Shown in pieces: positions 1 through 11,330 of a DNA stretch of 64,000 bases. Numbering within the stretch: the first letter of the stretch is position 1; every line of letters starts with the position of its first letter. The stretch comes from Syngnathus acus (taxonomy: Eukaryota > Chordata > Actinopteri > Syngnathiformes > Syngnathidae): assembly GCF_901709675.1 (NCBI RefSeq), contig NC_051105.1, positions 10,834,604-10,898,603 on the forward strand, written 5' to 3'. The notes beneath the pieces were generated by a model. It made no database searches, was not told the origin of the DNA, and saw only the letters and a list, made by a program, of their open reading frames with translations. A program made the translations under genes and the position numbers.

Positions 1-799
1 GCTTTCCAATGAGGCTTGGCTTCATACGCATACGACCGCCTCCCGGTGCCATTAAACGGCTTCATTACAGTAAACGTCAGCACTTGCTAAATAGAACAGA
101 ACATGGAAAATCCCATAAAATGCTCTCCCCAGCTGTTTACATTTAGAATCTTTGATTAGTTTTTTTCTTTGAGAGATAACAGGACATTTGGGAATCAAGA
201 TGTTAGCGAGTAGCATTTGGTCAATGAGGCTTCATGTAGCAAGGTCACAATGCACGTCTCTTCGCTCCGAGTGTGCGGTAACCCCTTGTGTGAACGCGTA
301 ACCTCTCGAGAGGCAGATTAACCACAGAGGTCTACAAAAATCATTGCGTCTACCGGATTTTTTTTTTTCCCCCGACTACTTGACTCGGACTGTTTTGCCT
401 TCACCGGCGAAAACGTCGTCATCCGTAGCACGCACAACAGAACATTACGAGTCCTGCCTCCTCCAATTGTCTTGTAGTGAACTCGCGTGTCAAGGGCTGT
501 TCTTTGAGCATTTGTGTGGATTTAGCCACACTGAGGGTTGTAATGGGAGACGTAGCCTCAGGGGCCTCTTGGCCCGGAGAGTCATGCTTTAATGAGCATC
601 ACTGAAACTGAGAAATGACAGCTCACCGACTCTCTCAACCTCCTGATTTACTGTATTAAAGGGGAAATGGAGAAATACATGTTCCCCTCTAGCCATTAGA
701 CGTAACTTACCGCTGCGTGAGAAACCATCACCGGGGTATAAAAATATCCACGGGATTGATTCTACCAAGAACTAAGAATCATACGTATATACAGTATAC

Positions 800-819
800 T
801 ATATATATATATATATATA
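800..819. repeat. (AT)n microsatellite
   Basis: About ten uninterrupted AT dinucleotides followed by an A run. It is simple sequence in the presumed fign intron. Confidence 0.9.
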
Positions 820-2599
820 AAAAACAAGACAGGTTTTATATACAAAATTTTGCTTTGTTCTGATTGATTGAATTTTTATATTAATCAATGCATTTCTACA
901 TTGGAGTAAAATTTTGAATAATCATGATTCACATACTCTTGAATTCTTTGTATTCAATTTAATGATATTTTTACTGTATGGTTTTACTAAGCACAATACT
1001 GCAGAGTGCTATCTGTAGTAAAAATATCTCACAAACTAATTTTTGTTGGTGTTTTTGGGAGTGCTGGAACGGATTAATTGCATTTCCATTCATTTCAATG
1101 AGGAAAGATTGTTTGAGATACTGTGGAAGGATTTATAATGTATATTTTTCCCCAATAAAAATAATAAAGCCTATCACCTCATCTCAGAAATCCTTCACTT
1201 ACAGTACAGAAAAAAGTTAATTGTTTACTCAACCTTACCAACCACTTCCATAAGGAATGATGGACAACACATTGCGTTGATTTGACTCAAAATGAACAGT
1301 TTCAATATCATGTCAGTGGACAGTGATGAGTAAAAAAAAAAAAAAAGATCCAGTTGCTATGGTGACCACGGATCACTTGCTTTCGCTGCGAACCAGCCAG
1401 GACTCCTGTCATGTTGAGTTAATGATTGCCTCCATGCCAATGTTACTTTTAAGAGTTGTACATACTTTGCTGCAGGCAGCATCAGACGTGTTGCTGTTCC
1501 ACATGCATTGGCTGAAAAGTAAATAAGACTTCACAAGTGGGAGAGCAAAATAGATTGTGTACTATTATTTTCATTGAAATTTCTTGCGATCATTAGCAAC
1601 GGCTGTTATTTCCTGTAGTACGAACATTTGCTTTTACAACAAATGTCTTTATGAGCTGGGCTGCCAGCGTGGGCGGTTGCTTAGGTCTATAGACAGCTTT
1701 GGGCGGTAGATGATAATTACCACTGATGAAATGCGAGCGCCGTAAGCAAGGTTACATCAGACGTGTCCGACGGCTTTTCAGGGACCCGTATGGGGACCCG
1801 ACCCGTTCGCCGCCGTTGCAGTCGGCTGTTTGGCAATAGCGTTAAAATAACAACTTGAATTGTTTGCTTCCAATGTTGTCAAAAACGTGCTTAGGTCTGT
1901 TGGCAAATTTCTCGACTGTCTCTCTCTTGATAATAATATTTTTTTGGATGTAGAAACGAGCATATATTTCCTTGATGAGGTGAGACGATAGGGGAAATAA
2001 ATGCGTCCCCCTTTGGTTAATAAATTAATGTAAACTCTTACTTTATTTCAATATTCATGATGGTGATTAAAAAATATTGTATGCTAGGATGAATTGGGTA
2101 GGATTCAAAACAGTGTTTAATAACTCTAGTATTTAAAAAAAAAAAAAAAGTTTTTATAAATGAACAAATCTTGCAGCAACATATGTCATTTACCCCATAA
2201 TCATATTCTTCTGAAAGGAACGAACCCAGCCATTCTATCGCCCGTTATGCTCGCTTAAGCTGATGTAGTCATAGTCATTATGCTTATCGTCAGTATCTGG
2301 CTACGGAACGGCCCTTTAGGATCAATGTGCTTGATAGCGCTCAGACGTCGAGTCATTCATCAGCGTGGTGGTCAGACTGTGAAATTTACCGACAGTAGGC
2401 GTGCAAATACTCGCAATGAAGAAGACATCTCTTTTCCAAATGAGGGGTTAAATGGCACCCCGCTATCTAAAGATTGGAATTAGTGCCTCATGGAGCCATC
2501 CGTCCAGTTTAAGTAGTCTTAGCTTAATATGTGGCATGAATGAGAAAGTGATTAGAGCGCTTCAGAATTCCTCACCCCAGCCGTTCTTCGAATCTCGCC

Positions 2600-2880
2600 A
2601 GTAAATGCGAATAGGAGCTTGTTTTTAGCCGCGGCTGTGTAATTACTGTCTGTCGGCAATATTTGCAGGCCTGTCAAGTGTGGCCCGCGTGCGGCGAGTA
2701 AAAGCAAAAGCTCGCGTAATTATGTTTACATCCCGAGATGAATATCCAAGGATTGTAATGATCAGTAATTATAAATACTTCTCAGCATGTCTGCTGCCTC
2801 ACTGGGGGCTATTGTGCGCTCTGAAGTCCAGAGTTTGTGCGGCTTAATAATGACATTGTGCGCCACTAAACGTGGAATTT
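2600..2880. promoter_or_regulatory. Candidate conserved non-coding element, fign intron
   Basis: Repeated TAATTA/GTAATTA homeodomain cores and TAAT-type motifs alternate with GC-rich words such as GGCCCGCGTGCGGCG. The block has little simple repeat and no open frame. This mosaic is typical of deeply conserved vertebrate enhancers, but conservation cannot be tested from one sequence, so the call is inference. Confidence 0.3.
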
Positions 2881-3164
2881 TTATTTTTTATTTATTTTTT
2901 TGCACACTGCCAAGTCTGCTTTGGCTTCCAGTGCATAATCACGCTCCAGTCTGACTTTAAAGAGCTCATTACAGTTAGTTTTCTAAAGAGGCGCTTATTA
3001 AACACAGTTACCTAATAAGCATCTTGGGTGGTGCAAATTGGTAAAAATGGTAATGACACTGATTAGACCACGTTTCAATTATGACAGCTTTCCCTCCCCC
3101 CATCTCCCTCAATGCTCCCTTCCCCCAAGCCAAAAACAGAGGAAGGAAAGTCCACCTCTCCGTG

Positions 3165-3203
3165 CCCCCCCCCCCCCCCCTTACACACATACACACACAC
3201 AGA
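3165..3203. repeat. C16 homopolymer followed by a CA-type repeat
   Basis: Sixteen consecutive C residues (3165-3180) are followed by an ACACAC-rich stretch to about 3202. The short proline-rich open frames seen here on both strands are products of this low complexity, not genes. Confidence 0.85.
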
Positions 3204-4189
3204 GAAAAAGGAAAAGAAAACGGCGCTGCCACCTCGGTGCTTCCTTTCAGCCGGACTGTAATGAATAGAGAATTGTCCAAGCGGCGGTCCAATTTACACA
3301 CTGGGAAATTGGATGGACAGAGTGGAGGCCCATTCTTGTTTGCTTAAAAAACGGTGTCGGCAACCAGATTAATAGTTCCCAAAAAGGTCAACATTTCTGT
3401 TTCATCCATGCTGATCACTGAACCTGAAATTAAACAGCGTAGCGTCGCATATCTGCGTGTCATCGCAGTGTCAAATGCGTGTTTTGACCCACCGGTGGCT
3501 GTTTTCAAATGAAACCTTTCTGCCTTTATTTTTACGGAAAAGCTGCTTTCGATTTAGTCCTGAGAGGATGAAAATTGCATTTAAATGAATTTGTACACAT
3601 TGACCAAAAATAGTGACTTGAAATTCTGAAATGGTCAACCAGGATTGGCTAACACAGGCTGCGTTTGATGCAGGCTGATCAGTGGAATTTGATCTGGAAG
3701 CCCTCAGGCTATCTGCAATAATTCCATAAGTTGAATCTAATTATAGCGCCTCACATAAAACAAAAGAACCTGCGGATGTTCAAGTGGACATTCTATGCAG
3801 AGAGCCAGTCGCGTCAAAATGTGTCTAAAAGCTTCTTTTTTTTTTGTATCTGCTATCCTTAATAATATGAATGGATAAAGATTCAAAACAGAGCAATTAA
3901 GATCTTTATTTTTAAAAAAAAAAAAGTATTCTTGCACAGAACGCTCTTTTACTTCGCTTTTAAATATCTTGACCTCTGCTTTGAAATATTGTACTTTTAA
4001 ATACGGTAGATGAAGCATATTGAGTGCGTCATAAATCGGTGATTCGTTGGAAATTAACTAATTTTCCTTTATTGGCCATATGTTATGAAGAGTAACAGCA
4101 CTTCCTTAATTTTTAATAGTTCATTTGCATCAAGCTCTATAGTGTATAAAACAAATGTACTAGCAGCAGATGAACATTTTTGTACATAA

Positions 4190-4265
4190 CGTGGGCCACT
4201 TAAAAATGGACGACGGACCTCAAATGGGCCGCGGGCCACAGTTTTCCCCCCAATGCCCTGGTTAG
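4190..4265 (-). mobile_element. hAT-like transposon end fragment
   Basis: Read on the minus strand, the segment shows the CAGGGCATTG...GTGGCCCGCGGCCCATTTGAGG pattern (split here) that marks the ends of common vertebrate hAT-type non-autonomous elements. No partner terminus or transposase is visible, so this is a relic. Family assignment is by resemblance only. Confidence 0.4.
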
Positions 4266-5749
4266 TGGTGAACGTCTAGAAAATGTGTTATTCTTATAAA
4301 TAAAATAATTAAAATAAATATGCACGCTAGGCTTTTTGTGCATCTGTGTAAAGTTCTACATTTTACATCTAAAGAAACACTGTGTGTAAAATAGTAGACT
4401 TAATGAACTACTTTTTCTGTTATGAATCAAGTCATTTTTCCTATCGCACCCGGACATGAAATCTGTTTTCAATGTCATGTTGCGGCACCAATCAAAAAGC
4501 CTTTGTGTTGTGCAGTGTGCTTGCTTCAGGTAATCATCTTGGATGGTTCATTATGTGAAAAACTGGATGCTTGTGGATGACAAGTACACTTTGCAAGTAG
4601 CACCTCTTTGATTGCCCTAAGTGGCACATTGTTCAGAGGCCATTAACAATAACAGAGGAATCGCACTCAATAAGCCCCCCGTTGCAATTTTGCTATCGAC
4701 AAAATGCGGCTTGAGTGGTAATGAGTGATTTTGACCAAATCTATCGCTGAGTCTCTCGGTTCACCGAGCGCCACGATTCCGGATTCCGCCTCATATGTGG
4801 GAGAACATTTGAAACTATTAGGAAAAATGCAAGAATTGTTGGGTTAGCGCCAGGATAACCCGCCTTGAGATAAACACTCGAAACCTAGCAAAGCAGTGGA
4901 GAAGATAATATTTACATCGATGCAGATGTACGCATACATAGAGAATTGGCCAAAAGCGTTCCGAGCATTTACTTGAAGTGGATGATGGCAGAAATGTTTC
5001 AATCTGGAGGGTTTTGTAGCCAACAACACTTGGAGATGAAATGACTTGTTTCTGCTGTTTGAAATCATTACCCTGCAATACGGAATGTAATTGAAGTGTT
5101 TATTGAAGTGTTCCGTACTTTAAGTAGATATGGCTCACGATAAATTGTGTTGCAGTTTTCTGGCCATGGTAGTTGTCCAACTTGATGCAAATGTAATTCG
5201 GCTCAAATAAGTGCAAAAATAGTTGGTTATATCATATATCATGGATAAACTTGACATTGCGTATCCAATTCATCGATAAATATTTTGATCGTTAATCAAT
5301 TGAAATTAATTTGAAATTATCAAAATTCTCTAAATAATAAGTATTCTTGGATTTCTGTCATCATACATAAAAGCAGATTTTTTTTTAGTATCTGCAGATT
5401 GTTTTTTACTTTTACTTTGGAAAACGATTTTCAACATTTTTGCTGTTTTTCTTACGTGTTACAAAACAAACAAAAAACAGAATCATAAATGGAAATTTTC
5501 TTTTCTTTTCAAATCTTGTCCTGATTATGAATAAAATAATGAAAATAAGAACATTTATTTTTGTTTAAAAATACGATTATTCAATGAATCGGCTGCAGGC
5601 CCGGTGTTACATATGTATTTTAAAATGTGTCTTCCTCTCAGTAGCTTGTGCCTAAATTTGTCTGCCAGGCTTTTTTGTTTTTTTGTTGCCTTTTCTTCCC
5701 TTTCATCATTAGCTTGGATGCTTGACAAGCATGTAAGGCATAGCATGGA

Positions 5750-5860
5750 TCTCTTTGACTAAAACCTTGTAAATTAACGCAATTAGTGCGGCGTAATCCT
5801 GCTAATTAGCGCCTGGTGTGGTGGGTGGGCCAATGATGGAGATGGAGTCAGACGGGGAAG
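5750..5860. promoter_or_regulatory. Candidate conserved non-coding element
   Basis: TTAACGCAATTAG and GCTAATTAGCGCC homeodomain-type sites lie within 60 bases, followed by a GGTGGGTGGGCC GC-box-like stretch and CCAATGATGG. There is no open frame. The regulatory reading is inferred from motif density. Confidence 0.3.
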
Positions 5861-6724
5861 GGAATCATCCCTTTTTCTTTGCAGACAATAACGGCTGCGC
5901 CCCGGAGCTGCAGCTGCCCGCTGCTTCTTAAATCATGTGAAAAGGACGCGCTGCAAATACTGCAATACCCCGACGCCGCACTGCAATACCTGCTCGGCCG
6001 AGGCGCAATCGTTGCATTTGGAAATACATCGGCTCGTCCCTCATTGCTTGTTTTTGAGCAGCTGTCTATTAAACATTCATCTGGTAATCTCTCAACAAAA
6101 TCCCCAAAATTACCACATGCATGAAAACATTTATTTGCGTCGGGGTTTAACTCCATCCTTGATGTCATTCACATCTCAAGGCTGAATAGGCCGGGAGACG
6201 CTCGCAGTCAAGCATGTGTTTTTTTTTTCTTTTCCTTCTCTCACCCTCCCTCGCTCTGGATGGGAAGCAGTGGGCAGACTTGATGTGGATGTAATTCCTG
6301 CTGGGCTGAGGGGTTTGTGTGATGAAAGCAACGGAGCGCTGCCAAGGAAGATTGCTTTGCTGCGCTCCTCCAAGCAGATTTGAAACTGTCTCCGAATGCT
6401 TCAGATGAGAGTTGGATTATGGACTGACCCTCGGTGTCCGCCGGTGTCATTCTGCTCCGCGTCGGGTGGATTACAGCGCAAGGCTGTCTCTCACATCCTC
6501 ATCAATGCATGTTGTCTTACTGTCGTGTTGTTTGTCGGCCGCTCTGACGGTATTTAACCCTTTATCGGGCAAGGAACCCTGTTTGGAGCTTAAATGGGAC
6601 TAAAAGAAAATGAATGGTCCAGTGTCTGTCCAATGCAAAACATTTGCCCTCTCGATCATTTTTGACATTTTGGTTCATCGGTTGGCTTCTTTTGACATGT
6701 GTTTCCCTTATGCGTAATACCCAG

Positions 6725-8955
6725 GTCTAAAGATGCAGTGGACCCCAGAGCACACACAATGGGCAGAACAACACTTTGACATCTCATCCACTACCCGCTC
6801 TCCAGCGCACAAAGTAGAGGCCTACCGGGGACACTTACAGCGAACGTACCAGTACGCGTGGGCAAACGACGATATCTCGGCACTCACCGCCTCCAACCTG
6901 CTTAAGAAGTACGCCGAGAAGTACTCCGGGATCCTCGAAGGCCCCAACGAAAGAGCCCTCCTCTGTTCCTACTCGGAAGGCACCGGCGGACTCTTGAACG
7001 GACGCAAGTCGGAGAATGAGCCCTGGCAGGAGGGGATTTACCCCATGAACTGTGCTCCAGATGTTATATCTGTGAGCAAAGCTGGAATGACAGCTGCCCT
7101 ACCCCCTACAGATGCGTCAGCCAGCATAGGCAGCTCCCCGGGGGTAGCGAGCAGCTTGTCCGAGCCCAGCTATTCCAGCAGTAACTGCGGGAGCCACGCG
7201 GCCACGACTCTCCACTCGAGTCTTTCCTCTCAGGAATACAGCGCCGGCTACAACGGCTCCTACCTGCATTCCAGCTACAGCGGCCAGACCACCCCGGCCC
7301 TCCCTTCGCCGCATCCCTCTCCTTTGCACAGCGCCGGGCTCCTGCAACCCCCGCCGCCGCCACCTCCTCCCCCCGCCTTAGTGCCGAGCTACAATGGCGC
7401 GTCTCCAAACCTCCCCGGCTACAATTATCCGCCAACAGGGTATCCCTCTCAAACGGCTGTCGGCCCCGGTTATAGCCCCGGGGGAGCGCCCCCTCCTTCT
7501 GCTTATCTGCCGTCCGGGATCGCGGCGCCCACTCCCATCCCTCCCTCCAATTTGCCCGGCTACACCTACCAGTCCCACAATCACGCTCCCATCGCCCCGG
7601 CACCTTTGAACGGCAACGGGTCCAACTCGTTAAAACGAAAAGCTTTCTACATGAGCGGACACGGAGAAGTGGACTCGAGCTACGCCGACTTCAACTACAA
7701 CCAGCAGCGCTCTTCTCAAAGTCCCATGTATAGACTTGCAGACAGCAGCGTTCCAGACTCCAACAGGGGCAACGGCTTTGACAGAAATGCCGAGGCCTCC
7801 TCTTTGGCATTCAAGACGACCAAAGCTTCTGATCAGCAAAGAAAATTCAACATACACCCTAGCGGGACTCTGACTCCGCCGTCCTTCGGATCATCCAAAA
7901 ACTCCGTGGACGATCTGCGAGCCGGCGAGACCTACGGCAAATTTGGCTCACCCATTTTGAGCGAACAAAGCGAAGAGCACAGACAGCACCTGCCTCATTC
8001 CCTGACCGGTCCCGATGTCGGTACCCCTACCTCGTCCATCCTTGCTGCGGAGGAACAACTGAAGAACAGCGACCCCAACCTGGTGGACATGGTGACGGCA
8101 GAAATTCTTCAGCAGTGCCCTCCGGTGGATTGGAGCGACATCGCCGGACTCGATTTGGCCAAAGCGGCCATCAAGGAGGAGATACTATGGCCTATTTTAA
8201 GGCCAGATATGTTCAGCGGACTTCACGCATTACCTCGTAACCTTCTATTATTCGGACCTCAGGGAACGGGGAGAACGCTGATGGCTCGCTGCATGGCCAG
8301 TCAGCTCGGGGCGGCCTTCTTGCGCCTGAGCAGCTCCGCGCTGGTCACCAAGTGGTTGGTCGAGGGAGACAAAATCATCCAGGCTTCTTTCCTGGTGGCT
8401 CGGTGTCGCCAACCGGCCGTGGTGTTCATCAGCGAGGTGGACTTACTCCTGTCGGCCCAGCTCAGCGAGGACAGCCCGGTGAGTCGACTGAAGGCCGAGC
8501 TCCTCATGCAGCTCGACGGTGTTTTGTCTTCTGCCGAGGACCACGTTCTTGTGGTCTGCTCCACCAGTAAACCCGAAGAGATCCCGGAGTCCCTGAGGAG
8601 GTACTTTACCAAACGGTTGCTTATCCCCTTACCCGACGGGACGGCAAGACACCAGATAATCAACCAAGTGCTCTCCCCGCACAACTACTGTCTTAGTGAC
8701 AAAGAGATGTCATTACTGGTTCAGAGGACAGAAGGTTTTTCAGGACTGGACGTGGTTCAGCTTTGTCAAGAGGCGGCGGTAGGCGCGCTCCACGGCATCC
8801 CCGGTTCCGACCTGTCCGGTATCCACCCCAGACAAATGAGACCAGTCTCTTTTCAAGACTTTGACAATGTGTTTTGTAAATTCCAGCCCAGCATATCACA
8901 AAAAGAACTTGACACGTACAATGAATGGAACAAAACGTTTGGTTGCAGTCAATGA
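6725..8955 (+). CDS. fign: Fidgetin, AAA-family ATPase (terminal coding exon)
   Basis: Fidgetin is a microtubule-severing/depolymerising ATPase of the AAA meiotic clade (relatives: katanin, spastin, VPS4), nuclear and centrosomal in vertebrates. The exon follows an AG acceptor (6723-6724). Its first eight bases, in phase with an upstream exon, complete a Gly codon and read Leu-Lys before ATG 6733, matching the known GLKMQW junction, so ATG 6733 is probably internal. From that Met there are 740 residues; human fidgetin is about 759 in total. Visible parts: N-terminal [17 protein letters not shown] block; low-complexity Ser/Tyr/Pro region with nine prolines at 206-214; LKRKAF basic motif; AAA core from about 466 ([18 protein letters not shown]); Walker A GPQGTGRT at 508-515; Walker B-like VVFISEVD near 563-570; SLRRYFTKR arginine-finger region; C-terminal helix ending FGCSQ. 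Oddities: Walker A lysine is Arg514, and the pore-loop segment reads KWLVEGDK (540-547). Antisense open frames here are shadows. Confidence 0.97.
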
Positions 8956-9683
8956 AATCAATGAGACGCTTCCAGCGTGATTTCTTAAAAGTGTTTGCGG
9001 TGGTCGTGGAAATCATGCACTGGGCTGGAAGAATCGCGAAAAAAAAAAAAAAGACACTCGACGTAGTCAAGGGTTTGGCATTTGAGTGCTTTAGATGTAA
9101 AATGAACCGAGCCGTAATTGGATAAATTGCTACATGGCAGGAGTTACGTATGTGCTGACTCAAAGACTTGTAAAGGAATACCCACTTGCCCCCCCTTTCT
9201 TGTTTTTGTATATACATACATATATATGACTATACTCTACTGCTGATTTTGAGATTTAGTTGCTAACAAGTGCCTGAGGTGGTGCTGGTTTAAGTTTTCT
9301 TTTTTGCCTCACAATCTTCATTGGTGACATGTGCTAATAGTGCGTTTAAAAAAAAAAAAGAAAAAAAAAAGAAGCTTTAAAATGAGACAAAAAACTGCTT
9401 TCTCTTTTCCATTAGAACAGCTGTGTCTGTTGTGTGCTCTTTGTGAACAGTTATTTTTTGAGCTAAATTCAATTTTATGGACATTATTTCAGCTTCATTT
9501 TCTGGCATATTTTGTATGTGTAAATGATTTTGTTACTGCAAAAAAAAAAAAAAAAGATCAAACATTAACATACTCACTTTTGTCCAATAAGATTCTAGCA
9601 AGGTGGTATTTTTTTCCGCTCCTCCGATGTAGATACGACTTAAAAGGGTGAATATTATTTGACAATATGACTTCACTTTAACC

Positions 9684-9689
9684 AATAAA
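9684..9689 (+). terminator. fign: Proximal poly(A) signal AATAAA
   Basis: A canonical hexamer about 730 bases after the fign stop is followed within 20-40 bases by a GT-rich stretch (TCGTCGTTGGTTGT), as expected for cleavage near 9,705. It would give a short 3' UTR. Its use is not proven. Confidence 0.45.
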
Positions 9690-10980
9690 TTATTATGTAA
9701 TCGTCGTTGGTTGTAATTCACAGTGTTTGAGCTCTTACATGTAAAATGACACCGTCCAATGTTATATTATCAATATTTTCAATACTCAGGAAAGTGATTA
9801 TAGTTTTGTAATCAAGTACAGTGAAGCCCAATATTAGTCATACCCTTTGTTCTTTATATTTTTTTCAAAGTGTAAAATGATAATTCCGTACTTTTGCTTT
9901 GTGGCTGACTGCAACTTCGCTTTGACTTATTATTCGATTAATCGCGTCAGCCCTGTACTAAAATACATCATGATCTTTTAGCTGAAAATAATGCAACTGT
10001 ATTATGAAAGACTCTGCATCACAAAAAAATATCTAACAGATTAAAATGTATGGCCCGCGCCATACTGATATTTTTTAAGCCGATTACAATATTCAGCTGA
10101 ATAAAATTCCTTCAACCGATTCATCATACGATTCTTTTAAAAAAATGTGAAAAAATGTAAATAATTGTTTGGGGGGTCCCTTAATGTTGAAAACAATGAT
10201 GATATTAATTACAGCCTAAACATCTAACTGTTTTACAATATTTTGTCCTCATTTGTTCGTAATTGTTTAATTTAATTCAACTTTCTTATCTCATTTTCAT
10301 CTATCAGACCCCTCTCCAAAAACAAGAATACACTTTCCCCCAACTTTTCACAAGGGTATGGAATAATTTTGGGCTTAATTGTATATTTCCAACACTACAC
10401 ACCACAAGAAGACTTAGATCTGAAATTGTATCAAAACAAAAAAAAACATACGGCTATAATACCTCAGTAATGGTTTCTCCAATGAATGTATATATTTCAT
10501 TTAGATTTTCTTTTTTCGAGACACATAGTCGCCTGATTTTTAGTGTTACCTTGAAATGGAACGTTGTATTATGATTACAGATTTGCCTTTGAAGAGAATG
10601 GAAGCGTTATTTATCTGGAATAGTTGCCTGCGGCTAATTCCGGAGTTATTTCCAAGGCGCTATCAGACAGAAAATCATACGCAGCGATTCTGCTCTTTGA
10701 GTTGCCCCGTTCGGAGGCTCAGCTGTACATCTCGCGTCGAGAGCCTCGTAGAATTTGAAAAAGGTGCAGACAAACATCTTGGGGTTGAGCGAGGAAAAAC
10801 TGCCTGGAGCTATTTCATTCCATCCTGCTGCTGTTTTATCATTAATGAAAACGAAGGATTATGTATCTCAGTTTCTTTTCTACCTCAGTTTGTTAGTTAT
10901 CTCTGAAAGACAACGATGTGACGACAGCAAATGTTTGGAAAGAATTTTATTTTTTTTTTGGCTATGTGCGACATACGTTG

Positions 10981-11253
10981 GGTATAAAAAGTCCACACAC
11001 TTCTGTTCAAATGGCAGGTCTCTGTGATGCTTTTTTTGGTGTGTAAAAATAACTGAGGTGATGTAGTTGCACAAGTATACACGCCCTCTTGTATCTGAGA
11101 TGTGGTTGGGTTTAGAATTTTAAGATTTTCACTACCCTTCGAAAAGATGAGCTGCTGGACACATGCGATAAAAGTTTTGAAATGATTAATTCTTATTTTT
11201 TTTAAATTATAAAAATGTGGCATTTGATCATGGGTGTGTAGAGTTTTTATAGC
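10981..11253. mobile_element. Non-autonomous DNA transposon (MITE) with TATAAAAAGTC-type TIRs
   Basis: The left end starts GGTATAAAAAGTCCACACAC and the right end, reverse-complemented, starts GGCTATAAAAACTCTACACA. The two inverted arms match at roughly three quarters of positions over about 35 bases. The interior (about 200 bases) has no transposase frame. Two further relatives lie at 30,341 (right end only) and 58,281 (about 111 bases), so this is a dispersed family in this genome. If the long fign 3' UTR is used, this copy is transcribed within it. Confidence 0.65.
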
Positions 11254-11265
11254 CATTGTATGAAG

Positions 11266-11330
11266 CAGTGCTATTCAATTATCGGCGCCTACGGCCCGGC
11301 GACATTTTAAAATATGGCCCAACTGAATTT
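11266..11330 (+). mobile_element. hAT-like element end fragment
   Basis: It begins CAGTGCTATTCAATTATCGG and continues with CTACGGCCCGG and TATGGCCCAACTG, the layout of hAT-type short elements. It directly follows the 273-bp TIR element, and the other end is not seen. Assignment is by resemblance. Confidence 0.4.

Larger units (their letters stand above)
1..6724. other. Non-coding DNA upstream of the main fign exon (probable intron)
   Basis: No credible coding exon was found here. Open frames are short, lack codon bias and have no recognisable domain. Because the fign coding exon at 6725 starts directly after a splice acceptor, at least the part next to it is likely the 3' portion of a fign intron; the known vertebrate gene has small upstream exons far from the large terminal exon. 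The stretch holds an AT microsatellite, a C-run/CA-repeat block, an hAT-like transposon end and at least two AT-rich blocks that look regulatory (listed separately). The upstream exon encoding the first nine or so fidgetin residues was looked for and not found, so it probably lies left of the window. Confidence 0.6.

Noticed and set aside
964-983. Possible upstream fign exon (ATG ... TATG followed by GT)
   Set aside because: The encoded peptide does not match the known first residues of fidgetin, the length is wrong and the donor (GTTTTA) is poor.
7106-7603. 165-codon antisense frame inside fign
   Set aside because: Shadow of the GC-rich, Pro/Ser-rich fign coding sequence on the opposite strand.
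8301-8684. 127-codon antisense frame inside the fign AAA domain
   Set aside because: Shadow frame; the sense strand clearly encodes the conserved ATPase.
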